A stretch of 64,000 nucleotides of DNA from Halorubrum sp. CSM-61 (GTDB taxonomy: Archaea > Halobacteriota > Halobacteria > Halobacteriales > Haloferacaceae), in assembly GCF_003781945.1 (NCBI RefSeq), contig NZ_RJJW01000006.1, forward strand, positions 243,681-307,680, in the 5' to 3' direction. The translations under genes and the position numbers were made by a program. Under the pieces are notes generated by a model. It ran no database searches. It was given only the letters and a program-made list of their open reading frames with translations, and was not told the DNA's origin. Each line of letters starts with the position of its first letter. Positions within the stretch are counted from its first letter, which is position 1. Shown here in pieces: positions 51,495 to 61,602 of this stretch.

Positions 51495-52820
51495 ATGCTG
51501 ATCGCCGGAACCGTCATCGCCGACCCCGAGACCGTGATCCCCGGCGGCGCCGTCGTCGTCGAAGGCGAGACGATCGCCGCGGTCGGCGACGCCGAGACCC
51601 TCCACGAGACGTACCCCGACCACGAGCGCCGCGAGCTCGACCTCGTCGCCCCCGGGCTGGTCGGCGGCCACGTGCACTCGGTGCAGTCGCTCGGCCGCGG
51701 GATCGCGGACGACGCCGCCCTCCTCGACTGGCTGTTCGACGCCGTGCTCCCGATGGAGGCCGCGATGGACGCCGACGCGACCCGCGCCGCCGCCGAGCTG
51801 GGGTACCTCGAGTGCCTCGAATCGGGGACGACCACCGTCGTCGACCACCTCTCCGTCAACCACGCCGAGGAGGCGTTCGAGGCCGCGGTCGACACCGGGA
51901 TCCGCGCGCGCCTCGGAAAGGTGCTGATGGACCGGGACTCCCCCGAGGGCCTGCTCGAGGACACCGACGCCGCGCTCGCGGAGAGCGAGGCGCTCATCGA
52001 GGAGTACCACGGCGCCGCCGGCGGCCGGGTGCGCTATGCCGTCACGCCGCGGTTCGCCGTCACCTGCTCCGAGGCCTGCCTCCGCGGGTGCCGCGACCTC
52101 GCCGACCGCCACGACGGGGTGACGATCCACACCCACGCCAGCGAGAACGAGGACGAGATCGAGACGGTGGAGGCCGACACCGGGAAGCGGAACGTCCTCT
52201 GGCTCGACGAGGTCGGCCTGACGGGGCCGGACGTGACGCTCGCGCACTGTGTCCACACCGACGAGGCGGAGCGGGAGGTGCTCGCCGAGACCGACACGAT
52301 CGTCACCCACTGCCCCTCCTCGAACATGAAACTCGCGTCCGGGATCGCGCCGGTCCAGGACTACCTGGACCGAGAGATTACGGTCGCGCTCGGCAACGAC
52401 GGGCCGCCCTGCAACAACACGCTCGACCCGTTCACCGAGATGCGGCAGGCGAGCCTCCTCGGGAAGGTCGACGCCCGCGACCCGACCCGGCTCCCGGCTC
52501 CGACCGTGCTGGAGATGGCGACGACGAGCGGCGCACGCGCCGCCGGCTTCGACCGCCTCGGGACCCTGCGGGAGGGCCAGCGGGCCGACGTGATCGGGCT
52601 CACCACCGACCGCACCCGCGCCACCCCGATCCACGACCCGCTCTCGCACCTGGTGTACGCCGCCCACGGTGACGACGTGGTGTTCACGATGGTGGACGGC
52701 CGGGTTCGCTACGACGACGGCGAGCACGTCGGGATCGACGCCGACGCGGTCCGCGAGCGCGCCACCCGGCAGGCGAAGCGCGTGGTCGACGAAGCGGGCA
52801 TCGAGACGGTCGAACTGTAG
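51495..52820 (+). CDS. amidohydrolase, 5'-deoxyadenosine / S-adenosylhomocysteine deaminase type
   Basis: 441 residues. Metal ligands are in GGHVHS (HxH), HTHASENEDEIE (His), LAHCVHTDEAE (His), and GNDGPPCNNTLD (Asp). The combination with SNMKLASGIAP is the MtaD/SAH-deaminase and 5'-deoxyadenosine deaminase group, which salvages adenosyl by-products of radical SAM and methyltransferase reactions. The exact substrate is not fixed. CTCTTAAGAG at ~51462-51471 gives a promoter. Confidence 0.9.
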   Translation: MLIAGTVIADPETVIPGGAVVVEGETIAAVGDAETLHETYPDHERRELDLVAPGLVGGHVHSVQSLGRGIADDAALLDWLFDAVLPMEAAMDADATRAAAELGYLECLESGTTTVVDHLSVNHAEEAFEAAVDTGIRARLGKVLMDRDSPEGLLEDTDAALAESEALIEEYHGAAGGRVRYAVTPRFAVTCSEACLRGCRDLADRHDGVTIHTHASENEDEIETVEADTGKRNVLWLDEVGLTGPDVTLAHCVHTDEAEREVLAETDTIVTHCPSSNMKLASGIAPVQDYLDREITVALGNDGPPCNNTLDPFTEMRQASLLGKVDARDPTRLPAPTVLEMATTSGARAAGFDRLGTLREGQRADVIGLTTDRTRATPIHDPLSHLVYAAHGDDVVFTMVDGRVRYDDGEHVGIDADAVRERATRQAKRVVDEAGIETVEL

Positions 52821-52878
52821 CCCTCGTCGGAGCGGTCGCGGGCGGGCACGGCCGGGTCCCCGCTGTCGCCCGAAAAAC

Positions 52879-52907
52879 CGGATTAATCCGAACAAACTCG
52901 GACCGAG
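52879..52907. promoter_or_regulatory. two adjacent palindromes before the DUF4382 lipoprotein gene
   Basis: CGGATTAATCCG (52879-52890, perfect) and CTCGG-A-CCGAG (52897-52907) lie 45-75 bases before ATG 52952, upstream of a TATA-like CGTTATAC (~52916). They could be operator half-sites. Confidence 0.4.
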
Positions 52908-52951
52908 TATCTCCCCGTTATACCCGCTCGGGGACCGTTCGACGAATCACC

Positions 52952-54088
52952 ATGACGGACCGATCGCGGACGACAGGCGACGACCGCTCTCAGGATGCCC
53001 AGTCTCAGAACGTCCAGTCTCAGAACGCCCCGACCGACCGCTTCCGGCGCCGGGAGTTCGTGGCGCTCGGCGCGGGCGCGACCGCGACGTTGCTCGCAGG
53101 CTGTGCCGGCGACGGAGGACTCACGTCCGACGGATCGGAGGGGAGCGACGGATCGAACGGCTCCGACGGGTCGGACGGCTCCCAAACGCTCACCGGCGGC
53201 TTCCGACTCCTCATCAGCGACGCGCCGGCCGATATCGGCGACTTCGACCAACTGAACGTCACTCTCGACGAGGCCCGGATCTTCGAGGCGGGCGAGGAGG
53301 GCGACGACGAGGAGGATGACGAGGAAGAGGAGACTGAGGAGGATGAGGAAGACGACACGGAGGAAGACGACGAGGACGACGGGACCGATCAGACCGGCAA
53401 CGAGACCGACGGCCAGAGCGATCCCGCGAACGGGACCGCAGACGAGGAAGATGGGGGCGACGCGGACGAGGAAGACCCGGACGACGACGAAGAGGACGAC
53501 GAGAACAACGGTGAAGACGGCGAGGACGACGAGTCCGACCGCGGCTTCACCGTCGTTGCCCTCAACGGCGCGACCGTCGACCTGACGCAGGTGATCGAAG
53601 AGGACGCGATCGCCGTGTTCGACGGCGATATTCCGGCCGGAAGCTACGAGAAGATCGAGCTCTCGGTCACGACCGTCGAGGGGATCGTCGACGGCGAGGA
53701 GGTCGACGTGAAGCTCCCGAGCGAGAAGCTCCAGATCACGAACGGCTTCGAGGTCACGCCCGACGAGCCCGTCAGCTTCGTCTTCGACATCAACGTCGTC
53801 AAGCGCGGCCCGAACAACGGCTACATCCTTCAGCCCGTGATCTCGGGGAGCGGGGTCGCCGGTCGAGACGTCGAGGTGAACGAGATCGACGAGGACGACG
53901 ACGAAGGGGACGATGACGACGAAGGGGACGATGACGACGAAGACAATGACGGTGACGATGAAGCGGGCGAGGAAGACGACGGAGACGAGGACGACACCGA
54001 CGACGGGTCGACGACCGACGGAAACGAGACAGACGACGGATCGGGCGACGCCGAAAACGGAACGACCACGAACGAGACCGAGAGCTGA
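52952..54088 (+). CDS. DUF4382 domain lipoprotein, Tat-exported
   Basis: 378 residues. The N-terminal signal RFRRREFVALGAGATATLLAGCAG has a twin Arg and a lipobox (LLAGC), so it is a Tat lipoprotein anchored to the cytoplasmic membrane outside. The DUF4382 domain starts at GGFRLLISDAPADIGDFDQLNVTL and resumes at GFTVVALNGATVDLTQVI, split by ~85 residues of almost pure Asp/Glu. A second acidic stretch forms the tail, with N-glycosylation sequons (NET, NGT). Probably a cell-surface protein. Confidence 0.87.
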   Translation: MTDRSRTTGDDRSQDAQSQNVQSQNAPTDRFRRREFVALGAGATATLLAGCAGDGGLTSDGSEGSDGSNGSDGSDGSQTLTGGFRLLISDAPADIGDFDQLNVTLDEARIFEAGEEGDDEEDDEEEETEEDEEDDTEEDDEDDGTDQTGNETDGQSDPANGTADEEDGGDADEEDPDDDEEDDENNGEDGEDDESDRGFTVVALNGATVDLTQVIEEDAIAVFDGDIPAGSYEKIELSVTTVEGIVDGEEVDVKLPSEKLQITNGFEVTPDEPVSFVFDINVVKRGPNNGYILQPVISGSGVAGRDVEVNEIDEDDDEGDDDDEGDDDDEDNDGDDEAGEEDDGDEDDTDDGSTTDGNETDDGSGDAENGTTTNETES

Positions 54089-54145
54089 TCGAAGCCCGCG
54101 CCGATCATGCGGTCGCTTTTTGACGAGGCGGGCCCGACAGCGCGT

Positions 54146-54469
54146 ATGACCATCGACCCGGCGCAGATCGCCGATCTCATCGAGGACGGAATCCCGGACG
54201 CGGTCGCCCGCGTGACGACCCCGCGCGTCCACGACGACGAGGACGAGGACGCCCACTTCGCGGCGTGGGTCGTCTCGCCGGCCTTCGAGGGGGAGTCGCT
54301 CGTCGACCAGCACCAGCGCGTGTACGACGCCGTCGGCGACCGCATGACCCGGTCGGTCCACGCCTTAGAGATCAAGACGTACACCCCCGGGGCGTACGCG
54401 GAACACGGCGACGGCGCCCTCGACGACGATCTCCGCGAGGCGGGGCTGTTCCCGGTCGAGGGAGAGTGA
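54146..54469 (+). CDS. BolA family protein
   Basis: 107 residues from ATG 54146; an in-frame ATG at 54107 is possible. The conserved BolA signature is VSPAFEGESLVDQHQRVYDAVGDR followed by HALEIKTYTPGAY, and the class II KH-like fold is clear. BolA proteins bind Fe-S clusters with monothiol glutaredoxins and regulate stress responses. It is followed in 11 bases by a DMT-type permease gene. Confidence 0.9.
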   Translation: MTIDPAQIADLIEDGIPDAVARVTTPRVHDDEDEDAHFAAWVVSPAFEGESLVDQHQRVYDAVGDRMTRSVHALEIKTYTPGAYAEHGDGALDDDLREAGLFPVEGE

Positions 54470-54479
54470 GGTCGGACCG

Positions 54480-54893
54480 GTGAACCACGTCGTCGGACTC
54501 GCGCTGCTCGGCGCGGTCGCGTGGGGGTTCTGGGCGGTGTTGGCGGACGTGGCGACGCGCTCGATGGCGCCGGAGGCGGCGATGATCGTCTCGTACACGG
54601 TCGGGATCGGCGTCGCGGGACTGTACGTCCTCCACCGGGGGACGACGGTCCTCGGGAACGACCCGACCGCGATCGGGATCGCGGCGCTCGCCGGCGTCGC
54701 GTCGGGAATCGGCGCGGTGTCGTACTACGCCGCGTTACAGGCCGGCGCGTCGGGAGTCGCGACCACGGTCACGGCGCTGTACTTCGTCGTCGCCGCGGTG
54801 CTCGGCGTGGCGGTGCTCGGCGAGTCGCTCGCTCTCAGCGACGCCGCCGGCATCGGCGCCGCGGTCGTCGCCGTCCTGCTCATCGCGTACTGA
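54480..54893 (+). CDS. DMT/EamA family single-domain transporter
   Basis: 137 residues from a GTG, four membrane helices and one repeat of the EamA fold. Conserved start VVGLALLGAVAWGFWAVLADVATR and the end LGVAVLGESLALSDAAGIGAAVVAVLLI. It corresponds to half of a classical EamA transporter, so it probably acts as a homo- or antiparallel dimer. Substrate is unknown. Confidence 0.85.
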   Translation: MNHVVGLALLGAVAWGFWAVLADVATRSMAPEAAMIVSYTVGIGVAGLYVLHRGTTVLGNDPTAIGIAALAGVASGIGAVSYYAALQAGASGVATTVTALYFVVAAVLGVAVLGESLALSDAAGIGAAVVAVLLIAY

Positions 54894-54963
54894 GCGGCCG
54901 ACGGACGTCGTCCGCCGGGCGACGGCGTCCGCTTTTAAGCGTCCGGCCACCGAACGCCGCCGC

Positions 54964-55164
54964 ATGCGACTCCCGCCCTCCCTGTTGCGCCGCTTGCAGG
55001 ACGCCTCGTGGCCGATCGTCGCGGTCGTCGTCGCGGCGTTCCTCGGCGTGCAGTTCCTCCGCGGTGAGGCGGTCGCGCCGGGGTTCGGCTGGGTGTTGCT
55101 CCTGTTCTTCGGCATGACGCTCGGGTTCGTCGCGCTCGCGGGATGGGCGACGGACCGGGAGTGA
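54964..55164 (+). CDS. small membrane protein (66 aa)
   Basis: 66 residues with two membrane segments (about 17-33 and 43-60) and short charged ends, starting MRLPPSLLRRLQDASWPIVAVVVAAFLG. A TTTTAAG box lies about 30 bases before ATG 54964. I do not recognise the family. Confidence 0.7.
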   Translation: MRLPPSLLRRLQDASWPIVAVVVAAFLGVQFLRGEAVAPGFGWVLLLFFGMTLGFVALAGWATDRE

Positions 55165-55258
55165 GCGGCCGAGAGAGCCAACGCCGCTCGCGCCCCTCCG
55201 AGTCTCGCTCCCGGCCGCTTCCAGTAGCTTTTACCCGGCCTCGCGGGAACGCGCACGC

Positions 55259-56668
55259 ATGGGTGAGGACTACCGCACGGAGGAGGACAGCCTCGGAGAG
55301 ATGCAGGTTCCGGCCGACGCCTACTGGGGCGCACAGACTCAGCGCGCCGTCGAGAACTTCCCTATCTCGGGGATCGGAATGAGCCGCCGGTTCGTCCGCG
55401 CGCTCGGCGTCGTCAAGAAGGCCGCCGCGCAGGCCAACCGCGACCTGGACCTCATCGACGACGACACCGCGGACGCCATCGTCGCCGCCGCCGACGAGGT
55501 GATCGCCGGCGAGCACGACGACCAGTTCCCGGTCGACGTGTTCCAGACCGGCTCGGGCACCTCCTCGAACATGAACGCCAACGAGGTCATCGCCAACCGC
55601 GCCGCCGAGATCGCGGGCGCCGAGATCGGCGACCGCGTCGTCCACCCCAACGACCACGTCAACTACGGCCAGTCCTCGAACGACGTGATCCCCACCGCGA
55701 TGCACGTCGCCTCCCTGGAGGCCGTCGAGAAGGACCTCGTGCCCGCGCTGGAGACGCTTCACGCCGAGCTGGAGGCCAAGGAGACCGAGTTCGACGGCGT
55801 CGTCAAGACCGGCCGCACGCACCTGCAGGACGCCACCCCGATCCGGCTCGGACAGGAGTTCGGCGGCTACCGCACGCAGGTCGCGAAGGGGATCGAGCGC
55901 GCCGAAACAGTTCAGTCGAACCTCCGCGAGCTCGCGCTGGGCGGCACCGCGGTCGGCACCGGGCTCAACACCCACCCCGACTTCCCCGAGCTCGCCGCCG
56001 AGTACATCTCCGACGAGACCGGCACCGAGTTCCGCGAGGCCGACAACCACTTCGAGGCGCAGGCCGCCCACGACGCGATGAGCGAGGCCCACGGCGCGCT
56101 CCGCACGATCGCGGGCAGTCTGAACAAGATGGCCAACGACCTCCGGCTGCTCGCCTCCGGCCCCCGCAACGGGCTCGGCGAGGTCGAACAGCCGGAGAAC
56201 CAGCCCGGCTCGTCGATCATGCCCGGCAAGATCAACCCGGTCGTCGCCGAGTCGGTCAATCAGGTCCACAAGCAGGTCGTCGGCAACGACGCCGCGATCT
56301 CCGCCGGCGCGGCGCGCGGCGAGATCGACTTGAACCTCTACAAGCCCGTGCTCGCGCACAACTTCCTCGAGTCGGCCGAGATCCTCTCGAACGTCGCCGC
56401 CACCTTCGGCGAGCGCTTCGTCGCGAAGCTGGAGGCCAACGAGGAGTTCTGCGAGACGCGCGTCGAGCAGTCGATGGCGCTCGCGACCGCGTTGAACCCC
56501 GCGATCGGCTACGACAAGGCGTCGAAGGTCGCCAAGAAGGCGCTCGCGGAGGACAAGTCCGTCAAGGAGGTCGCCGTCAGCGAGGGGTACCTCACCGAGG
56601 AGGAGGCCGACGACGTGCTCGACCCCGAGGCGATGACCCACCGTGTCATCCTCGGCGACGACGACTGA
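55259..56668 (+). CDS. fumC: fumarate hydratase, class II
   Basis: 469 residues. Converts fumarate to malate. Fumarase C landmarks: QTQRAVENFPISG, VFQTGSGTSSNMNANEVIANRA, HPNDHVNYGQSSNDVIPTAMH (active-site His), GRTHLQDATPI, and GSSIMPGKINPVVAESVNQV. It has a ~45-residue C-terminal tail typical of the class. It precedes sucCD by about 120 bases on the same strand, a TCA-cycle cluster. Confidence 0.96.
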   Translation: MGEDYRTEEDSLGEMQVPADAYWGAQTQRAVENFPISGIGMSRRFVRALGVVKKAAAQANRDLDLIDDDTADAIVAAADEVIAGEHDDQFPVDVFQTGSGTSSNMNANEVIANRAAEIAGAEIGDRVVHPNDHVNYGQSSNDVIPTAMHVASLEAVEKDLVPALETLHAELEAKETEFDGVVKTGRTHLQDATPIRLGQEFGGYRTQVAKGIERAETVQSNLRELALGGTAVGTGLNTHPDFPELAAEYISDETGTEFREADNHFEAQAAHDAMSEAHGALRTIAGSLNKMANDLRLLASGPRNGLGEVEQPENQPGSSIMPGKINPVVAESVNQVHKQVVGNDAAISAGAARGEIDLNLYKPVLAHNFLESAEILSNVAATFGERFVAKLEANEEFCETRVEQSMALATALNPAIGYDKASKVAKKALAEDKSVKEVAVSEGYLTEEEADDVLDPEAMTHRVILGDDD

Positions 56669-56752
56669 GAACTCCGAGCACTCCGCGACGCGTTCCGAGT
56701 TTACCCGCGTCGATTGCCGGCTTTTGGAGCGCGATTCGCGCCGGATCGGCAC

Positions 56753-56759
56753 CATTTAA
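56753..56759 (+). promoter_or_regulatory. TATA box of sucCD
   Basis: ATTTAAG is 28-34 bases before ATG 56787, fitting a leaderless sucCD transcript separate from fumC. Confidence 0.55.
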
Positions 56760-56786
56760 GCCGCAGTCGGTCCGGATCGCAAACGG

Positions 56787-57932
56787 ATGAAACTACACGA
56801 ACACCAAGCGAAGACTATCTTCGCCGACGCCGGGATCCCCGTACCGGACTCCCGGCTCGCGACGACCGTCGACGAGGCGCTCGACGCGGTCGACGATATC
56901 GGCTACCCGGCCGCGATCAAGGCGCAGGTCCACGTGGGCGGCCGCGGCAAGGCCGGCGGGATCAAGATCGCGACCGACCGCGAGGAGGCCGAGCAGTACG
57001 CCGAGGAGATCCTCGGAATGGATCTGAAGGGGTACACCGTGGACTCGGTCCTCGTCGAGGCGGGCGTCGACTTCGCCGACGAGCTGTACGTCGGCGTCAC
57101 GATGGACCGCGGCGCGGGCGAGCCGGTCCTGATGGTCTCGACCGAGGGCGGCGTGAACATCGAGGAGGTCGCCGAGGAGAACCCCGACGCGGTCGCCCGC
57201 GAGCACGTCGACCCCGCGTTCGGGCTCCACCCGTATCAGGCCCGGAAGGTCGTCTACGAGGCCGGCGTCGACGCCGACGTGGCGCTCGACGTGGCCTCGA
57301 TCCTCTCGACGCTGTACGACCTCTACGAGGAGAACGACGCCTCGGAGATCGAGGTCAACCCCGTGATGATCACGGGCGACCGCGACGTGATCGCCGCGGA
57401 CGCCGTGATGAACATCGACGAGGACGCGCTGTTCCGCCACCCCGACCTCGCTGACCTCGCCGAGGAGTCCTACGAGGACGACTTAGAGCGGAAGGCCGGC
57501 GAGTACGGCTTCGACTACGTCCGCCTCTCCGGGAACGTCGGCATCATCGGCAACGGCGCCGGGCTCGTGATGACGACGCTCGACTTGGTCGACTACTACG
57601 GCGGCTCGCCCGCCAACTTCCTCGACATCGGCGGCGGCGCGAAGGCCGAGCGCGTCACGCAGGCGCTCGACATGGTCTTCTCCGACGACAACGTCGACGC
57701 CGTCGTCTTCAACATCTTCGGCGGGATCACCCGCGGCGACGAGGTCGCCAAGGGGATCAACGAGGCCCTAGAGCAGTTCGACGAGATCCCCAAGAAGGTG
57801 GTCGTCCGGCTCGCCGGCACGAACGCCGAGGAGGGGATGGAGATCCTGAACACGGACCTCGTCGAAGTCGAGAAGACGCTGGAGGACGCGGTCCAGCGTG
57901 CGGTGAAGAACGCCGAGGAGGTGACCCAATGA
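56787..57932 (+). CDS. sucC: succinate-CoA ligase, ADP-forming, beta subunit
   Basis: 381 residues. Start [24 protein letters not shown]-grasp loop [16 protein letters not shown], then [10 protein letters not shown] with metal Glu/Asn, and the CoA-ligase part [19 protein letters not shown] ... [17 protein letters not shown]. It makes succinate from succinyl-CoA with ATP gain. The stop overlaps sucD by four bases. Confidence 0.97.
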   Translation: MKLHEHQAKTIFADAGIPVPDSRLATTVDEALDAVDDIGYPAAIKAQVHVGGRGKAGGIKIATDREEAEQYAEEILGMDLKGYTVDSVLVEAGVDFADELYVGVTMDRGAGEPVLMVSTEGGVNIEEVAEENPDAVAREHVDPAFGLHPYQARKVVYEAGVDADVALDVASILSTLYDLYEENDASEIEVNPVMITGDRDVIAADAVMNIDEDALFRHPDLADLAEESYEDDLERKAGEYGFDYVRLSGNVGIIGNGAGLVMTTLDLVDYYGGSPANFLDIGGGAKAERVTQALDMVFSDDNVDAVVFNIFGGITRGDEVAKGINEALEQFDEIPKKVVVRLAGTNAEEGMEILNTDLVEVEKTLEDAVQRAVKNAEEVTQ

Positions 57933-58798
57933 GCATTTTCGTCGACGACGACACCAGAGTAGTCGTGCAGGGTATCACCGGCGGGGAAGGCAAGTTCCAC
58001 GCCGGCCAGATGATCGAGTACGGCACCAACGTCGTCGCCGGCGCGGTGCCCGGCAAGGGCGGCCAGGAGGTCGACGGCGTCCCCGTCTACGACACCGTCG
58101 ACGAGGCCGTCGAGGCGGAGGACGCGGACGCCTCCGTCATCTTCGTGCCGCCGGCGTTCGCCGCCGACGCGATCTTCGAGTCGCTCGACACCGACCTCGA
58201 TCTGGCGGTCGCGATCACCGAGGGGATCCCGACCCAAGACATGGCGAAGGTGAACAAGCGCCTCACGGAGACCGACACCCGCCTCATCGGTCCGAACTGT
58301 CCGGGCATCATCACCCCCGGCGAGGCGAAGCTCGGCATCCTTCCCGGCAACATCTTCTCCGACGGCAACGTCGGGCTCGTCTCCCGCTCCGGGACCCTGA
58401 CGTACCAGGTCGTCGACAACCTCACCGAGCGCGGGCTCGGCCAGTCGACCGCCATCGGCATCGGCGGCGACCCGATCATCGGCACCTCCTTCATCGACGC
58501 GCTGGAGGCGTTCGAGGCCGACCTCGACACCGACGCGGTCGTGATGTGCGGGGAGATCGGCGGCGAGGACGAGGAGCAGGCCGCCCGCTTCATCGGCGAG
58601 AACATGGACACGCCGGTCGCCGGCTTCATCGCCGGGCGCACCGCGCCGCCGGGCAAGCGCATGGGCCACGCGGGCGCCATCGTCTCCGGCTCCGGCACGG
58701 GCACCGCGCAGTCGAAGATCGACGCGCTCAACGACGCGGGCGTCCCCGTCGGCGACACCCCCGAGGAGGTCGCCGACCACGTCGAGGACTTCTTATAG
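57929..58798 (+). CDS. sucD: succinate-CoA ligase, alpha subunit
   Basis: 289 residues. The CoA-binding start [29 protein letters not shown], then [23 protein letters not shown], and the catalytic phospho-His in [15 protein letters not shown] overlap with sucC couples translation. It ends VADHVEDFL. The alpha2beta2 or alpha-beta complex is cytoplasmic. Confidence 0.97.
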   Translation: MSIFVDDDTRVVVQGITGGEGKFHAGQMIEYGTNVVAGAVPGKGGQEVDGVPVYDTVDEAVEAEDADASVIFVPPAFAADAIFESLDTDLDLAVAITEGIPTQDMAKVNKRLTETDTRLIGPNCPGIITPGEAKLGILPGNIFSDGNVGLVSRSGTLTYQVVDNLTERGLGQSTAIGIGGDPIIGTSFIDALEAFEADLDTDAVVMCGEIGGEDEEQAARFIGENMDTPVAGFIAGRTAPPGKRMGHAGAIVSGSGTGTAQSKIDALNDAGVPVGDTPEEVADHVEDFL

Positions 58799-58882
58799 GT
58801 CAGTTCGGCGGAGCGCCGTAACGGACTCCCGCTCCGCGAACCCGCTTTCGTCTCGTTCTCAGTTTCGGTTATCGGAACGAAA

Positions 58883-58904
58883 GGTAAAATTACCCGCAGG
58901 GTAA
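58883..58904. promoter_or_regulatory. triple GGTAA operator over the TATA box of the hybrid kinase gene
   Basis: Three half-sites follow one another: GGTAA (58883), TTACCC (58890) and GGGTAA (58899). The AT core TAAAATTA (58885-58892) would be the TATA box 22-29 bases before ATG 58914, so a bound protein would block TBP. Confidence 0.5.
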
Positions 58905-58913
58905 GGTGTGCCT

Positions 58914-61493
58914 ATGGATACCGATCCCACGGACGGCCGAGGCGGACGGAAGGCCGACGCTTTCCGTGGATCGGAGCCGGCCGGGGGCGGACCGCGGCGG
59001 GTGCTCCTCGTCGACGACGAGCCGGGCGCGGCCGACCTCGCGGCCACGCACGTCGAGCGCCTCGTCGACGGGGTGGAGACCGTGACGCGGACTGCGCCCG
59101 CAGACGCGCTCGACGTGGTCCGCGAGGAGCGCGTGGACTGCGTGGTCAGCGACTACAACATGCCCGAGACCGACGGGCTCGAACTTCTGGAGGAGGTCCG
59201 GTCGATCGACCCGGGGCTCCCGTTCGTGCTGTTCACCGGGCGGGGGAGCGAGGAGATCGCGAGCGAGGCGATCTCGGCGGGCGTCACCGACTACCTCCAG
59301 AAGGGGATCGGCCGCGATCGGTACGAGATGCTCGCGAACAGCGTCGAGAACGCCCTCAATCGTCGCCGCGCCGAACGCGACCTCCGGGAGGTGAACGCGA
59401 AGGTCACCGCGATCCACGAGTTCGCGACCGAGGTGTCGGGGGCTGAGACCGCGGACGCGGTGTTCGAGCGCGTCGTCGATGCCGCCGAGGGGATCCTGGA
59501 GTTCGACCGCTGCGTCACCGCGCGGCGCTTCGGCGACCGGCTCGTCCCCACGGCGCGCTCGGAGAACGTCGGCGAGGAGGAGGTTCGGACGTTCGCCCTC
59601 GGCGAGGGCGTCGTCGGAACCACCGCCGCCGACGAGCGGACCATCGTCGTCGACAACATCAGCGTCGATCCGACGGACCCGGACGACCTCGAAGATCCGG
59701 AGAACCCCGGGCGACCCGGACCGAAGCCAACCGGTGGGAGAACGGGATCCGGCGCCGAACGCGAGGGCGGCGCGGACGATCCCACCGACGGCGACTCCCT
59801 CACCAGCGCGGAGGAGCTGGCCGACCCGGTGGCCGACAACATCCGCTCCGCGATCAGCCTTCCCATCGGATCGTACGGAGTTTTTCAGGCCGTCTCCGAC
59901 GGCTACGCTTCGTTCGACGGGAGCGACGTGGAGTTCGCCGAGCTGCTCGCCGCCCACGCCGCCGACGCGCTCGAACAGATCGAGACGGAGAACGCGCTCA
60001 GAGCCGAACGAGACAGGCTCTCCGCCCTGTTCGAGGACCTGCCGCTACCGGTCGTTCGAACCGCGGCAGGGAAGGGAAGCGAGCGGCGGCTCGACGCCAC
60101 CAACGAGGCGTTCGAGGAGACGTTCGGCTTCTCCGAGGCGGAGCACGGCTACGAGACGATCCGCGAGGCGATCGTCCCCGACAACGAGGAGACCATCGAC
60201 CCCGCCGCGGTGATCGACGACGACGAGCCGCTCCGCCGTGAGGTGCGGCGGCAGACCCCCGAGGGAGTCCGAGATTTCATCCTCAACGTCATTCCCGTCG
60301 AGCGGCCGGACGAGACGATCATCTACAACGTCTACGCCGACATCGGCGAGCAGAAGCGGGTGGAGCGCACCCTCCGGCGGCTCCACGAGACGACCCGCGA
60401 GATGTTCCGCGGCGGGGACCGCGAGGAGATCGCGGCGCTAGCGTCGCGGGCCGCGGTCGACATCCTGGATTTCCCGAGCAGCGGGGTCCGGCTGTACGAC
60501 CCCGACGCAGAGTCGCTGTTACCGACCGCCATCACTGAGGAAGCGACGGAGGCGCTCGGGAAGCGACCCGCGTTCGGCCCCGGAGACGGGCGGCTCTGGG
60601 AGGCGTTCGAGACCGGCGAACCGATCGTCGTCGACGACCTCGACGCGGTCGACACCGCCATCGGCTACGGCGAACACCGGAGCCTGCTCGTCGTCCCGCT
60701 CGGAGACCACGGCGTGATGCCGCTCGGCTCCCGGGAACCGGGGTTTTTCGACGACACCGCGGTGCAGCTGGCGCGGGTGCTCGGCGCGAACGTCACCGTC
60801 GCGCTCGATCACGCCCAGCGCACGACCCAGCTCCGCGACCGCGACGCGGAGCTGCAGCGGGAGATCGAGCGGTTAGAGAAGTTCGCCGGACTCGTCTCCC
60901 ACGACCTCCGGAACCCGCTCAACGTCGCGGCCGGCCGGCTCGAACTCGCGCAGGCGATCGTCGACGACGGAGACGCCCTCGACGAACTCGATCGGATCGC
61001 CGACGCCCACGAACGGATGGAGGAGCTCATCGACGACCTGCTCGCGTTGGCGCATCAGGGCCGGACCGTCGACGAGCTGGAGACCGTCTCGCTATCCGAC
61101 GCGGCCGAGCGGGCGTGGCGGACCGTCGACACCGAGGGCGCGACGCTGGACCCGCCCGAGACGTCGCTCACCGTCGAGGCCGACCCGGAACGGCTGCGCA
61201 CGCTGCTCGAGAACCTGTTTACGAATAGTGTCGAACACGGAACCGATCCGGCGCCCGACTCCGACGGCGTCACGGTCGGCGTCGGCGCGCTCCCGGCCGG
61301 CTTCTACGTCGCCGACGACGGGGCGGGATTCGACGTCGACTCCGAGACGGCGTTCGAGTACGGCACGTCGACCGACCCGCGCGGAACGGGGTTCGGGCTC
61401 GCGATCGTCCGGGAGATCGCGGCCGCCCACGGCTGGGCGATCGACGCGGTCGACGACGACGGCGCGCGGTTCGAGTTCCGGACCGAGGGCTGA
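58914..61493 (+). CDS. hybrid sensor histidine kinase (REC-GAF-PAS-GAF-HisKA-HATPase)
   Basis: 859 residues from ATG 58914; GTG 58908 adds two residues. REC is at ~28-145 (LLVDDEPG; phosphoacceptor Asp80 in VSDYNMP; Lys in DYLQKG). A GAF domain covers ~165-360, with a ~75-residue acidic insertion. PAS is ~370-480 (EDLPLPVVRTAAG...). A second GAF is ~490-640. HisKA with His663 (VSHDLRNPLN) and HATPase_c (LLENLFTNSVEHG, VADDGAGFD, GTGFGLAIVREI) complete it. No membrane segment, so it senses a cytoplasmic signal. Typical of haloarchaeal bacterio-opsin-activator-like kinases. Confidence 0.92.
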   Translation: MDTDPTDGRGGRKADAFRGSEPAGGGPRRVLLVDDEPGAADLAATHVERLVDGVETVTRTAPADALDVVREERVDCVVSDYNMPETDGLELLEEVRSIDPGLPFVLFTGRGSEEIASEAISAGVTDYLQKGIGRDRYEMLANSVENALNRRRAERDLREVNAKVTAIHEFATEVSGAETADAVFERVVDAAEGILEFDRCVTARRFGDRLVPTARSENVGEEEVRTFALGEGVVGTTAADERTIVVDNISVDPTDPDDLEDPENPGRPGPKPTGGRTGSGAEREGGADDPTDGDSLTSAEELADPVADNIRSAISLPIGSYGVFQAVSDGYASFDGSDVEFAELLAAHAADALEQIETENALRAERDRLSALFEDLPLPVVRTAAGKGSERRLDATNEAFEETFGFSEAEHGYETIREAIVPDNEETIDPAAVIDDDEPLRREVRRQTPEGVRDFILNVIPVERPDETIIYNVYADIGEQKRVERTLRRLHETTREMFRGGDREEIAALASRAAVDILDFPSSGVRLYDPDAESLLPTAITEEATEALGKRPAFGPGDGRLWEAFETGEPIVVDDLDAVDTAIGYGEHRSLLVVPLGDHGVMPLGSREPGFFDDTAVQLARVLGANVTVALDHAQRTTQLRDRDAELQREIERLEKFAGLVSHDLRNPLNVAAGRLELAQAIVDDGDALDELDRIADAHERMEELIDDLLALAHQGRTVDELETVSLSDAAERAWRTVDTEGATLDPPETSLTVEADPERLRTLLENLFTNSVEHGTDPAPDSDGVTVGVGALPAGFYVADDGAGFDVDSETAFEYGTSTDPRGTGFGLAIVREIAAAHGWAIDAVDDDGARFEFRTEG

Positions 61494-61602
61494 GGGGATC
61501 GGACGCGGCGGCGCCGGCGGAATATATAAAACGGTCGTGGACGTGCGGGGTCGGCGCACACCCGGGCCACGGTTATGCCCGGCTCGACCGTTCGTACCGG
61601 GT

